Source: Phoronis australis
Lineage: Eukaryota > Phoronida > Phoronidae
Assembly (NCBI GenBank): GCA_002633005.1
Contig: NMRA01000527.1
Location: 124,001-188,000, forward strand
Length of the DNA: 64,000 nt
Reading direction: 5' to 3'
The position numbers were made by a program, and so were the translations under genes. Positions 55,101 through 64,000 of the stretch are shown one piece after another (position 1 is the first letter of the stretch; the number at the start of each line of letters is the position of its first letter). Below the pieces are notes generated by a model that saw only the letters and a list, made by a program, of their open reading frames with translations, was not told the origin of the DNA and searched no databases.

Positions 55101-57498
55101 TTTATGACTGTGACTACCTATGTTTTGAATTTTCCACCTGATAATCGCCGTAGTAATCGCCGTCCAAAATATTGAGGAGAATCTAATAGTGCAAACAGAC
55201 CAGTTAATATTCTTTGTTAACTGGACAATTGTGTCAATGTGTTGTTTAGCGCATCAAGTCAAATCAGATCCAGAAACTGTTGAAGGAAGAGAAGGACATC
55301 CTAGAAGAGCAGGTGACCACTGTCCATTCTCAGGTAGAGGCACAGAATGTGGTGGTCAGGAAGTTGGAGGAGAAGGAACGGGTGCTGCAGAATAACCTGG
55401 CTACGGTGGAAAAGGAGCTCAGGTCAGTGGGTGTACTGGCTGTGAGCTCAGTGGGTGCTGTTTGAAGAAGGTTCGATCGGTGCACTTAGAGGGAGTTCAT
55501 TTGGTGCAGTTGAAGGAAAGGCAGGGAAACCTGTTTTAGCCAAGTCATTCAACGAAGGTTTAGCTTTACATCATGTTTGAATAATCCTATTGATTGCAAT
55601 TTTAGCTGGGTTGTTGAGGTGGGTTTGAGTAAACCATAAACGGGTAGTTTGGGTTGATATTAGGTATAGTTAGTGACAGCAGTGAGAGAAATGGTAAATA
55701 AGGTAATACTTATGTTTACATGATTCTGATCAAAATATGTGAAAATGTATGATTAGTCCAAATTGCTGTAAGTAAAAGAAAAGGCAGGTTGTTTTCATAT
55801 CCTTGAGATAAATAGAATTTGGGAAAATTATCCATGTTTATTGCTTTTTTGCAAGTGCACACTGTTTTTTGAAGTATGAGCTCCAGAAATTTTGTATTAT
55901 ATGCACCTTCTCATTCAGTCCGTTGCTCATTGTTGTACATGCAGTTGTCAAACATTTACTATGGTATTATATGCAGGTTCTCATTCACTCTGTTGCTCAC
56001 TGTCGTACATGCAGTTTGTCAAACATTTACTATCTAATGGTATTATATGCAGGTTCTCATTCACTCTGTTGCTCTCTGTCATACATGCAGTTGTCAAACA
56101 TTTACTATGGTATTATATGCAGGTTCCCATTCACTCTGTTGCTCACTGTCGTACATGCAGTTTGTCAAACATTTACTATGGTATTATATGCAGGTTCTCA
56201 TTCACTCTGTTGCTCTCTGTCATACATGCAGTTTGTCAAACATTTACTATGGTATTATATGCAGGTTCCCATTCACTCTGTTGCTCACTGTCGTATATGT
56301 AGTTGTCAAACATAATGGTATTATTCGAGTGAGTGATAAATGAATATGTTAAAGCATTAATTTGTAATTCTCATTTATTGTTCTGTTCAGCCTTCGGCAA
56401 CAAGCCATGGAGATGCACAAGCGGAAGGCTATAGAGTCAGCACAGACGGCCGCTGATCTAAAACTGCACCTTGACAAGTACACGTCACAGCTTCGAGAGG
56501 CTCAGACTGCCCTCTGTGAGAAAGTAGCAACATTAGAGAGAGAACTTTACAAGTCCAAAAGAGTTAATGTGAGTTATGGTAACTGGCTTACTTTAATACA
56601 TGAGTATGTAAATGACACTTTTTTTCCGCGGAAATTATTGCATTTCTTTGTCTAGTAGGTTTGCATTGTCTCTTGGCTATGAAATCACTGTTCGAAATTG
56701 ACATACCAGCAATCATATGTTATTCTCTTCTGTCATAATTGCTGTTTGGTTAGTTTAGGAATGAGCCACTACGACTGTGAAGTGTAAAAATCGAATGCTG
56801 GTGATTTGTTGCATTTTACGCAGATAGAATAGATGGAAATTATCTCATTTTTGATAAGCTCCTGAAAAATGTTTGTATTAAAAAACAGTCCGTGGTATTT
56901 AATGCTTTGAAGGAGGCAACTGACATATTGCAGTCTTTTGTCACATTTCATGCTCTAGCAAGTGGTGTTCTGTTTCTTTCAGGAAGAACTTGCTAGCTTG
57001 CGTAAAAAATTAGAACGTCACAAGAAAATAGAGATGGCAGAGACAGCAGACGAAGTGTTGATGGAGGAACTCCGGGAATACAAGGTGAGGTTGTCACTCT
57101 CAGTTATGCAGTAAATAAGTATTGGACCACTCCCTAAGTGATCATACAATCCTCACCTGGATTGTAGTTTGCTCTTTTGCAGAGATGGCGAAACACACTG
57201 TATGTTTGAGTTTTGCCGGAAATGCAGTTGGTGATACATTGTCCATTGAGGAATGTTTGTCTGGCTTATCACATCGCCCTGTGCCACCTAGTTTGCAACT
57301 GTCTGTCTTTTCGTCTTCCAGGAACAATTGACGTGTCCGTCGTGTAAGGTGAAGAGGAAGGATGCTGTACTCACCAAGTGTTTCCATGTATTCTGCTTGG
57401 AGTGTCTCAAGACACGTTATGAGACTCGCCAGCGCAAGTGTCCAAAGTGTAATGCAGCCTTCGGTGCTAACGATTTCCACCGCATCTACATCGGATAG
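40140..57498 (+). CDS. RNF20: E3 ubiquitin-protein ligase Bre1 (RNF20/RNF40), complete
   Basis: Eighteen coding exons chain in phase to 945 residues (human RNF20 has 975): 40140-40253, 40674-40841, 41145-41211, 42613-42807, 43100-43320, 44353-44586, 45661-45786, 47905-48078, 49054-49189, 49789-49910, 51364-51420, 52225-52421, 53860-54127, 54609-54737, 55250-55422, 56391-56568, 56983-57084, 57322-57498. The N-terminus has a basic PPKKKLYGF segment, then [18 protein letters not shown] as in RNF20. Long coiled coils include the [20 protein letters not shown] block; [20 protein letters not shown] is near-identical to vertebrates; the C-terminal C3HC4 RING ends [15 protein letters not shown]. With RAD6/UBE2A it monoubiquitylates histone H2B in the nucleus, promoting H3K4/K79 methylation. 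Exons at 43100 and 52225 encode acidic, poorly conserved linkers. Two exons are wholly, and one partly, duplicated at contig joins. Confidence 0.97.
41995..42211. repeat. Palindromic MITE in Bre1 intron (42051-42211)
   Basis: TATAAATTATTACATGG and TCTAGAGCC ... GTGGATTTTGGAGAATTAT on the left are inverted on the right (ATAATTCTCCAAAATCCAC ... GGGCTCTAGATAT ... ACATGTAATAAT). Arms are about 75 bp. Confidence 0.8.
43990..44235. repeat. Two short direct duplications upstream of Bre1 exon 6
   Basis: A ~36-bp block (TTTTACTAAGACGTGGTAA) occurs twice within 70 bp, and a ~44-bp block (CTTTCTGACAGAATTTATTA) occurs twice just after it. They lie about 120 bp before the exon starting at 44353. Confidence 0.75.
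45359..45960. repeat. Left copy of duplication across N at 46489
   Basis: This block, including the Bre1 exon 45661-45786 and the MITE at 45852-45954, recurs at 46490-47035 with scattered differences and a ~55-bp deletion. The right copy starts at the base after the N. Unmerged contig overlap or allele. Confidence 0.88.
45852..45954. repeat. 103-bp palindromic MITE, best copy of its family
   Basis: The left arm AATAGTCTGATATAACGT and GCATTTTGAGAA is mirrored by TTCTCAAAATGTGGGCACGT and TATATCAGACTATT. Arms of about 35-38 bp enclose a ~30-bp centre with TCTCCACTGAAGAAGGGGCA. Relatives: 33000-33095, 30335-30424, 46928-47031 (assembly copy), and a half copy near 37485-37545. Confidence 0.88.
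46736..46861 (+). pseudogene. RNF20: Duplicate of Bre1 exon 45661-45786 (probable assembly copy)
   Basis: A 126-nt exon encoding the same 42 residues ([20 protein letters not shown] onward), with only a few third-position changes, intact acceptor and donor. Both copies are phase 0, so including both would insert a 42-residue direct repeat unknown in the family. The position beside the N at 46489 favours an assembly duplicate. Confidence 0.85.
48770..48843 (+). repeat. tRNA-like SINE head or tRNA pseudogene
   Basis: GAGCCAGT (48770-48777) pairs with ACTGACTC (48835-48842) with one mismatch, enclosing an A-box-like TGGTTTAGTG and a perfect B box GGTTCGAGTCC (48823-48833). The D and anticodon arms are weak, and the position in a Bre1 intron argues for a tRNA-derived SINE. 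Confidence 0.5.
51000..51090. repeat. ~40-bp direct doublet
   Basis: ATAATAGTCTTGG, TTTATCAAGACTTATAC and AATCATAA-like ends repeat twice in a Bre1 intron. Each unit contains a small inverted repeat (AGTCTTG ... CAAGACT). Confidence 0.7.
54053..54207. other. RNF20: Contig join inside Bre1 exon (N at 54130), 77-bp duplication
   Basis: Positions 54053-54129 and 54131-54207 differ at one base. Each encodes [20 protein letters not shown] plus AAQKQ and ends in a CAG|GT donor. Read through, the N would create a 26-residue tandem repeat; the likely true exon is a single copy ending at one donor, giving LAAQKQ joined to EEEALLNEM as in vertebrate Bre1. Confidence 0.9.
55901..56320. repeat. ~70-bp tandem array, 6 copies, Bre1 intron
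   Basis: Units starting at 55901, 55971, 56047, 56117, 56188 and 56259 contain ATATGCAGGTTCTCATTCAC and TACATGCAG then TTGTCAAACATTTACTATGG. One unit carries a 6-bp insertion. The long ORFs in three frames over it are repeat artefacts. Copies contain CAG|GT strings resembling splice junctions. The array ends about 70 bp before the exon at 56391. Confidence 0.9.
57322..57498 (+). CDS. RNF20: Bre1 last exon, RING finger
   Basis: The exon opens with [20 protein letters not shown] and encodes the C3HC4 ligands in order: [15 protein letters not shown], then KCPKC, and ends with the invariant FHRIYIG before TAG. All eight zinc ligands are present, so the ligase domain is intact. Confidence 0.97.
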   Translation, partial: EQLTCPSCKVKRKDAVLTKCFHVFCLECLKTRYETRQRKCPKCNAAFGANDFHRIYIG

Positions 57499-58820
57499 GA
57501 TGTAATGCTTTTACTGAGTGACTTGGCTGTATATTGGCCGATGCAGTGCGTCAGTACATTTGTCATTATTGTTGCAGCCTTGCTGCTCATGTAATGTGGT
57601 TATAAAAGTAGCTAACAGGCTTTAACCAACTCTCAAGGTTAGACAAACAAACTGAATCTACTACTTGCAAACAGGTGCAATTCTAAGTTACGATTTCTCT
57701 GGTGGCAGAGAAGAGACTCGCAAATGGTAAGCAGGCAACGGGAGAAGTGAAAAAAGAGTATTATGATTGGGGAGTTCCATTTTCCCCAAAATGATCCTTT
57801 TGTGAAAATCTGGCTAAAAAAATTAGCAGTTCATGTAAATTGGTGGACAGGAGTCCACTTTCCATTCAAGCTGCATCCCTGGGCTTGAGGCTATGCTTGA
57901 ATTTGTCCTGTGTGTAATAGACATGTGTGCGTGTAAATTTGTGGAAGTCTCTTGTAGTGTACATAAAACTAGTATGTGTTTGGCACAGTTGTGCCCTAAG
58001 TACTTGACTGATGCAGTAGTTAGTTGTTCACTTCCTAATAGCCAAGCAGCATTGGGTGTTGCATTTTTTCTCTTTAAGATCATTGTAAACCAATTACTGG
58101 CGTCAAAAGCAACTTTCTTTGCAGGCGTATTATTTTGTTCTTTCAAAGCAACAGCGTCATGTTTTTATAATTTGCTTGTTTGAAATTAGCTGCATTAAGT
58201 CACTTTGAATTCCTGTGACAGTCTTAGAGCCACCATGGCAAGCAAACTAGTTTGAAGCAGTAATTAACTGTCAGTAGTTCTCAAAGCTATAAATCATTTC
58301 TAATCTGAATAAGAAAAGTCCGATTTTGTTATGGTAATTGGCGTAAATCAAGTTCATGTTTTTGGTGGATAGCAGGGGTGTATTATTACTCCTTAAAGTT
58401 TTTAGAACATAGCTGAATAGTGATAGTTACGGTCATCAAAGCCCATTACCTCATCTTACCCATTGCATTGTATTGGCGTGAGTAACACATTACCGTAAAT
58501 GCAATCCTGAATTTGTCTAATGCAGTAAAGATTTTTGCGACCAACTTGCATCATTCAGATCATGCGCAGATCATAGTGTACCTCCATTGCATTTTCATTT
58601 TATGACGTACTCTGAAAGTCATTGTCATTTAACCTCATTCTGTAGGGACCAGTCACACTCATCGTGTCGCACAGCCCATTATAGTGGGTCCACTAGGAAA
58701 AGTACATAAACGTTAAGATCGATTGCTGAAGTCGTGCGTTAGCTGTCATTAAGTTTGTGAATGTATATGTGCATTAATGTTTTAGTGCTGTCGTAATAAA
58801 CACACTGTTAAAATGTAATG
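57499..58820 (+). other. RNF20: Bre1 3' UTR
   Basis: From the TAG at 57496-57498 to the AATAAA at 58795-58800, about 1.3 kb with no credible ORF. Length and signal suit a 3' UTR. Confidence 0.65.
58795..58800 (+). promoter_or_regulatory. RNF20: Poly(A) signal of Bre1
   Basis: AATAAA in TCGTAATAAACACAC is the first clear canonical hexamer downstream of the Bre1 stop. Confidence 0.55.
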
Positions 58821-61800
58821 ACATGCATTTTAAAGTAAATATTATTAATAGTGTCTATTGAACAAGATGCAAACAGTCAGGTAACGTAAAACGTGAACAC
58901 GCCAACATAACAGTTAACTCTGTTTTGACAGTGAACAATTGCATGGTAACCAACAGAGCTTTCTGGGTAGCTACAATGTTTTATTTCACATAGATATTAA
59001 CAACAATGACACAAAAATATTTGGGAGCCTGAAATGCACACCGCAGTCTCCATGTTTGTGTCATGAGGCAGAATGCTTCATTGTTTCCTAATCTGCCAAG
59101 TCTGAAATGATTACCAAATCAAACGTGTAGAGTTAGAGCCATAGTTATTCCCTGCAGAGAGAATTGACAGACGTGACTGATGAAGTAAGCAGCCCACTTT
59201 ACCAAAATGTGAACAAAGGGAACATTCTGGTTTCCATGGCAACTTGTCTTGAGTATTAACTTAAGGTAGTTGAAACTTGCGTGAAGTATTTTCACGTTTT
59301 GTCAAACAAGTTTTGAAATCAAAACCATTAAAAACACAATGTTATTTGAATCCTCGATGACTGAGATTCCTTAATTCATGTCTTAGAATATCATGCACAT
59401 ACATTCAAGTAATTGCTATTTTTTGGGAAAATTTACATGTTTTGCTTTAAACTTGGAATTTCTAAAAAACCTAAACTGCTGATAACTATGTGTTCAAACT
59501 ATACATTCTTACTGTCAAACTGCAGGAACTGTGTCATGGATGTTTAACTTGCTGTCAACCAATAGCTATTGAGCACTGATGTGTGTAGTTTGTAGAACAA
59601 TNTACCTAAGTTCTTAGTTTTGACAGCCTATATCTTCAGAGTTACGAGAAAAATCAAACATCCGAGACAATTTCCTTGGTCATAGCCCATAAAATAAGTG
59701 CAAAATTTCACCCACATACAAAAGAAGATCAAATGTTCAAAACTGCGAATGGCTCTGAAAACCAAAACTCCGAGCTGAAAATAAGCTATAAAAAGTCGCC
59801 AGTTGAAGTCATCACATGTACTTCTGAAAATTAAATTGCACAGATTGACAATCCACTTCAATAAAGTTCAGTTTAAAAATAAATGATGAATTAACCATAT
59901 TTATGTGATGTCGCAAGAATAATCCAATCCTGTATTACTGTGAATATATGAAAACAATAACTCGTTTTCTCTAGATTAGCTGTGCTCACCTTAACCTGTA
60001 CAACACTTGACTGCATATGATAAGGAAAGCCTTTTATCAGATGTTAAAACTTCTATAGGCAGCTTTTTTAACTCTCCACAATGAAGCTAGAAGACCTATA
60101 GATTTTCACGATTGTTACTCAAAAGTGCAAGTACTAGTCTAAGACAACGCAAGAATGGAGGTCTTTCCTTCCACTAATCTAAGCACCAAAAATTAAGGTG
60201 AAGACCTGTTTAAGCCCCTTCACGATTTAAACCAGGTAAACTAGTATGTACCATAAACAGACTGACGCCTTTGAGTGGCCGTTCGCTGTTGGTGTTCTTG
60301 CACAAGTTCTGTGGAGTCTGTGAGAAACCTTTGAATCTGTAATTAATCGTGCAGTGTTATCAATTTTCAATGTTCTGAGAGAACAATGCAATGAAGTTTT
60401 GATGAACTGGTGTGCATAGAAATTTTGATATGCCGTGCCACAGCTGGTTATAAAACTAACAACTGAAACCACACTATTGTAAAGGCAGTGTAAAATATGG
60501 ACTTGCGATATGAAATAATGTACTTGAACTTCTCAGGATTCAGGAATAAGCAAGGACAATTGGCAAGTTGTTAATGGACTTCCAAATGGTGCACTGCACA
60601 ATGAAGAAAGTATTCCAAGTCAAACTCCTGTATATAGATGTCTACAATTCTGTACGTCGTCTCTGGTTAACAAAATGTGATAAATGTGGGAGAAAATGTA
60701 GGAACTTCCATACACAACTCTTTGAAATATTCCAAGTGGACTATAAGATTATTGAATGTCAATTTTTGGCTGGTAAAATGCCACTTAATTCAAGCGGATA
60801 AAAATATCTGTTTGATCAAGACCACTCACTAGTAGAAAAACTAGTCATCATGATGGGAATGTATGACTTCATGATGGGAATATATGACCTCATGATGGCC
60901 AACATATGACCTCGTGATGGGAACGTATGACCTCGTGATGGGAACGTATGACCTCATGATGGGAACGTGTGACCTCATGATGGGAACGTATGACCTCATG
61001 ATGGGAACGTATGACCTCATGATGGGAACGTATGACCTCATGATGGGAACGTATGACCTCATGATGGGAACGTATGACCTCATGATGGGAACGTGTGACC
61101 TCATGATGGGAACATGTGACCTACTGTGACCGTATCGTATCAAGCCTGGTCTTAGTTCTCCCTAACCCATACAGCAATTCTAAACCAAGTTAAGAACAAG
61201 TGAGACCAATTCTATAAGAGTAACAAGACCATCTCAAAACTTATTTTTAGACATTCAAGAGGCAAGTTTTTAGCCACATTTAGTGACAGCTGTGCCAACG
61301 ATTTTACTAGTACGCTGTTCTGTATGTAAGTATAAGAATACAATACTGTCTTGTGGGATCAAGGTACTGTGTAAGAAACATACATCTCCAATGTTTATCT
61401 ATCTACTCACTCCTGGGATGCAAGACATAATGAGGCAGTACTGAGAGATGACTGCTGTATTATACTTAGTCTGGCATGCCCACACTACATAACTGAGAGC
61501 CAGCAGAATTCCCAGCCCTGAGCTATGATAACAAAGGAAATGGAGCTTTATCTAATTACTTTTTACATGCTATTGTATCCTTTATCAACATATTAAATGT
61601 GTTTACAGACTTGCCTTCAGTAAACAACATTTTTCATTATTACCACACAGTCACTTAATATAGAAATACAGGTTTCGACTTGTTCCTTACGACCATGCAA
61701 TTATAAGTGATATCGGGGCTCTGTTTCAAGAACGTTTAAAGTCTCAAGTTTGATGACGTCAGTTGCATTGCTAAACAAGTGCAACATAACATGTGATGGA

Positions 61801-62460
61801 ATGAAACCATTGTTATTTCGGTCTAAGTTAGGACTAAAATATTTTCATGAAATGGAATCCTGGACTTCGTATGAGCAATTTGTTTCTGATGAAGATCAGG
61901 TTCAGTAAGTTGTTTTGTTACTGCAACTAAGTTTAAGTGTGGGGCTCGTGTTTTTGAGTGTGGGGCGTGTTTTCGAGTAATATTGAACAGTCAGTTCTTT
62001 CCAAGTCCCAAGGAACAAATCAAGGCACGTTTCATAACCCCAAATGCTTTGAATGACAGACGGGTGTGTACGCCAGCTCTAGTCAATACCTACCTGACAT
62101 CTACCCAACGTGAAAACTTCAGCTATCTATTAAGGTGGTTAGTTGTAGTAGAAAATATTTTTTATCAAGTATTCTCCACTTATGTGTTTGTAAAGAATTT
62201 GCAATGCAAAATAATGTGGACACACAGCTGAAGCAGCCACAAGAACATATTACAACCAGCATTGAATTTGAAACAGCCCAATCATCATAATAAGCACCTG
62301 GCAATACATTCCCGTTTGTTTACAAGTAAAGTGTCTCTTAAATTAGACCAGATTACCCAGCTGCACTCAGTTTGAATGCTGACCAAAACCATACAAGCAT
62401 GCGTGGTTTGTTGTATACCAATGAGTGGTGAAAAAATCAATGAATAGCAATTAGCTTATA
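58821..62460. other. Convergent spacer, no gene recognised
   Basis: Between Bre1 and the minus-strand coiled-coil gene. It contains an unduplicated single N at 59602 and a 21-bp minisatellite at 60851-61125. The short open frames lack family resemblance, splice context or start context. Confidence 0.55.
60851..61125. repeat. 21-bp minisatellite, ~13 copies
   Basis: Units of ATGATGGGAACGTATGACCT plus C. Since 21 is divisible by three, frames on both strands remain open as MGTYDLM or PIMRSYV repeats. No other coding evidence exists; it is treated as a non-coding satellite array. Confidence 0.92.
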
Positions 62461-62465
62461 CTACA

Positions 62466-62471
62466 TTTATT
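62466..62471 (-). promoter_or_regulatory. Candidate poly(A) signal of the right-edge gene
   Basis: TTTATT on the plus strand (AATAAA on the minus) lies 490 bp downstream of the stop at 62961. No closer canonical hexamer is obvious. Confidence 0.4.
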
Positions 62472-62960
62472 ATGAAAATATTTACATTGGCATAGCATGA
62501 TAGAATGATAACTTGACAGTCGTACCAAATTACGAAGGAAAAAAGCTGTAAAGGAAGAAGTCTGGAACAGAACGAGAGAAAGATGAGTTGAAAGAAAGAA
62601 GAGGCAGTTCTGAAAGAAGATAGGAATGTAAGGGTGAATATACAAAATAAAAAACAAACAAAAATTCCACAAAAGGTCAGTGGGCATTGCAACGTTCTAT
62701 TAAGAACTTTTAATTTGTTGACCAAATGGGACTGGAAAGACAGAGCAACTAATGTGTGAGAAAACAAAATGTGCAATAGCACAGAAATACATCTGTGACT
62801 TAGACGCTTCGTTCAGTAGCTCTCATAACTGACCGATAAGCGGGTAGATTTTGACAACACACAAATAATTCAGAGTGGAACGTGGAATGCGTGTTTGTTG
62901 TGACACGTGACAGTTAAAGAAAGATCAGCAGTATTGTAGAAGGGAGGGCAAGAAGATCTT

Positions 62961-63660
62961 TCAAGTCATGGATGACGCAGCTAAGGACTGTGATGTGAGG
63001 GCCTCCGATCGCTTAATCTCTGCCGTAATCTGTGAGAGGTCTTGAATAAATACTTGGATCTACAAATAAAATTATTTCCTTTAATTGCGCGTTTCTGTTA
63101 AAGGAAGTTGTTTACCAAAATAAATGAAACTGGTAAAAGAGGTGTTGTTAATCTTTTACTCGAAATAAGAAAAAAATACGCAAAATAATGACGTAAAAGT
63201 AATTTGTCTCTTGATTTACCAATTGAAGGTAGATACAAATAAATATTGCACCAATACAAAGTAGACAATTGTATAGTTTTGATAATCAGGTTTCAGTTTG
63301 AGTATAGGCAATATATCCAGGGTGAAAAAATGACACCCAAAAAATTGTAGAATATTTCCAAATGATGTTTTTGGAAATAACAAAAATCCTGGGCAAACTG
63401 ACCAGTACGGTACTCAAATTAAGAATGAATTGCACAAAATATTCACACAATGCTAAATACACTTACTTAAAATTAAAATGCGCTTACAAGAAAACTACAT
63501 GCAATTTTTTCCAGACACCTTGAATAATATTATAATTCTTTGTCATCATCACCGAGTCAACACCAAAATACTCACTCTGGCTAGTTGTTCATACGTATCT
63601 TCAACCTGTGACGACTGTTTCTGGTGTTTGTTGACTAACTGGAACAAGTTGTGAGTGGCC
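62961..63660 (-). CDS. C-terminus of an unrecognised coiled-coil protein
   Basis: Two exons in phase: 63660-63576 (acceptor TTTCAG, donor GTGAGT) and terminal exon 63059-62961 (acceptor TTTGTAG, stop TGA). They join to ATHNLFQLVNKHQKQSSQVE, DTYEQLAR, IQVFIQDLSQITAEIKRSEA and LTSQSLAASSMT. The regular spacing of Leu/Val/Ile indicates a helical coiled coil, probably the tail of a small complex subunit or adaptor. I do not recognise the family. Upstream exons lie beyond the right edge; the 516-bp intron and phase agreement make it a real gene end. Confidence 0.65.
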
Positions 63661-64000
63661 CTGAAACGCATAAACATGACAACATGCAGTACATTTTGGC
63701 AGGCACTTTGCAAGAACACATTTTCAATAAACAACATTTCTCGCTTCGTCATAATGGGATGATTCATATTTTGCTAAAATGTTGAATTATGTGAAGAGTT
63801 GTTTTACATCCACTTAACGCTGCTGATAATCCACACACTATTCATGAAGAACCCAGTGCAGGTAAAAACTGACTGTCAGATGAAAGTGAACACTTAGCCC
63901 AATGAATTCAGTCCACCTGTTTGGGCTGCTTGGTAACCTCATTATGTCATAAAACTATGAGCCTGTTGACTGCTCAGCCAGCCGGTTTTCTATTGTGTTG

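Noticed and set aside
55869-56343. Three overlapping plus-strand ORFs up to 148 codons
   Set aside because: They come from the 70-bp tandem array in a Bre1 intron; the Bre1 exons on both sides join in phase without them.
60841-61143. 100-codon minus and 71-codon plus repetitive ORFs
   Set aside because: Both arise from the 21-bp satellite array.

Overview
This is a eukaryotic nuclear window. Genes are split by many GT-AG introns of 0.1 to 12 kb, the sequence is AT-rich, and introns and spacers are full of foldback elements, tRNA-derived SINE heads, a LINE fragment and minisatellites. The recognisable proteins are metazoan. A single Bre1 gene stands where vertebrates have RNF20 and RNF40, and a RILP-like gene sits head-to-head with TMED2 as on human chromosome 12q24.31. 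An invertebrate deuterostome, perhaps an echinoderm, fits, but the species cannot be named from the sequence alone.

Layout. (1) 3.2-16.1 kb, minus: 5' part of a RILPL1/2-like Rab-effector adaptor (two exons seen; the rest lies to the left). (2) 16.5-21.5 kb, plus: complete TMED2 (p24 cargo receptor), divergent from RILPL across 373 bp. (3) 17.8-18.2 kb, minus: an intact intronless 120-codon ORF nested in TMED2 intron 1, with a good Kozak context and its own AATAAA. (4) 24.5-36.3 kb, minus (perhaps starting near 38.4 or 39.5 kb): a VPS9-domain Rab GEF resembling the N-terminal half of ANKRD27/Varp but without ankyrin repeats; 14 coding exons chain in phase to a stop. (5) 40.1-58.8 kb, plus: complete RNF20/RNF40 (Bre1) H2B ubiquitin ligase, 18 coding exons, 945 residues, divergent from gene 4. 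(6) 63.0-63.7 kb, minus: last two exons of an unrecognised coiled-coil protein entering from the right.

Gene orientation alternates: divergent pairs at 16 kb and 39-40 kb, convergent pairs at 21-24 kb and 59-62 kb. Three neighbours (RILPL, TMED2, VPS9 protein) belong to membrane traffic and Rab regulation; Bre1 is a chromatin enzyme.

Assembly caveat. Six single-N positions (9241, 12140, 39234, 46489, 54130, 59602) mark contig joins. Five are flanked by near-identical direct duplications (77 bp to 1.5 kb). These look like overlapping contig ends or alleles that were not collapsed, and they duplicate all or part of three Bre1 exons. The duplications should not be read as biology without long-read evidence.
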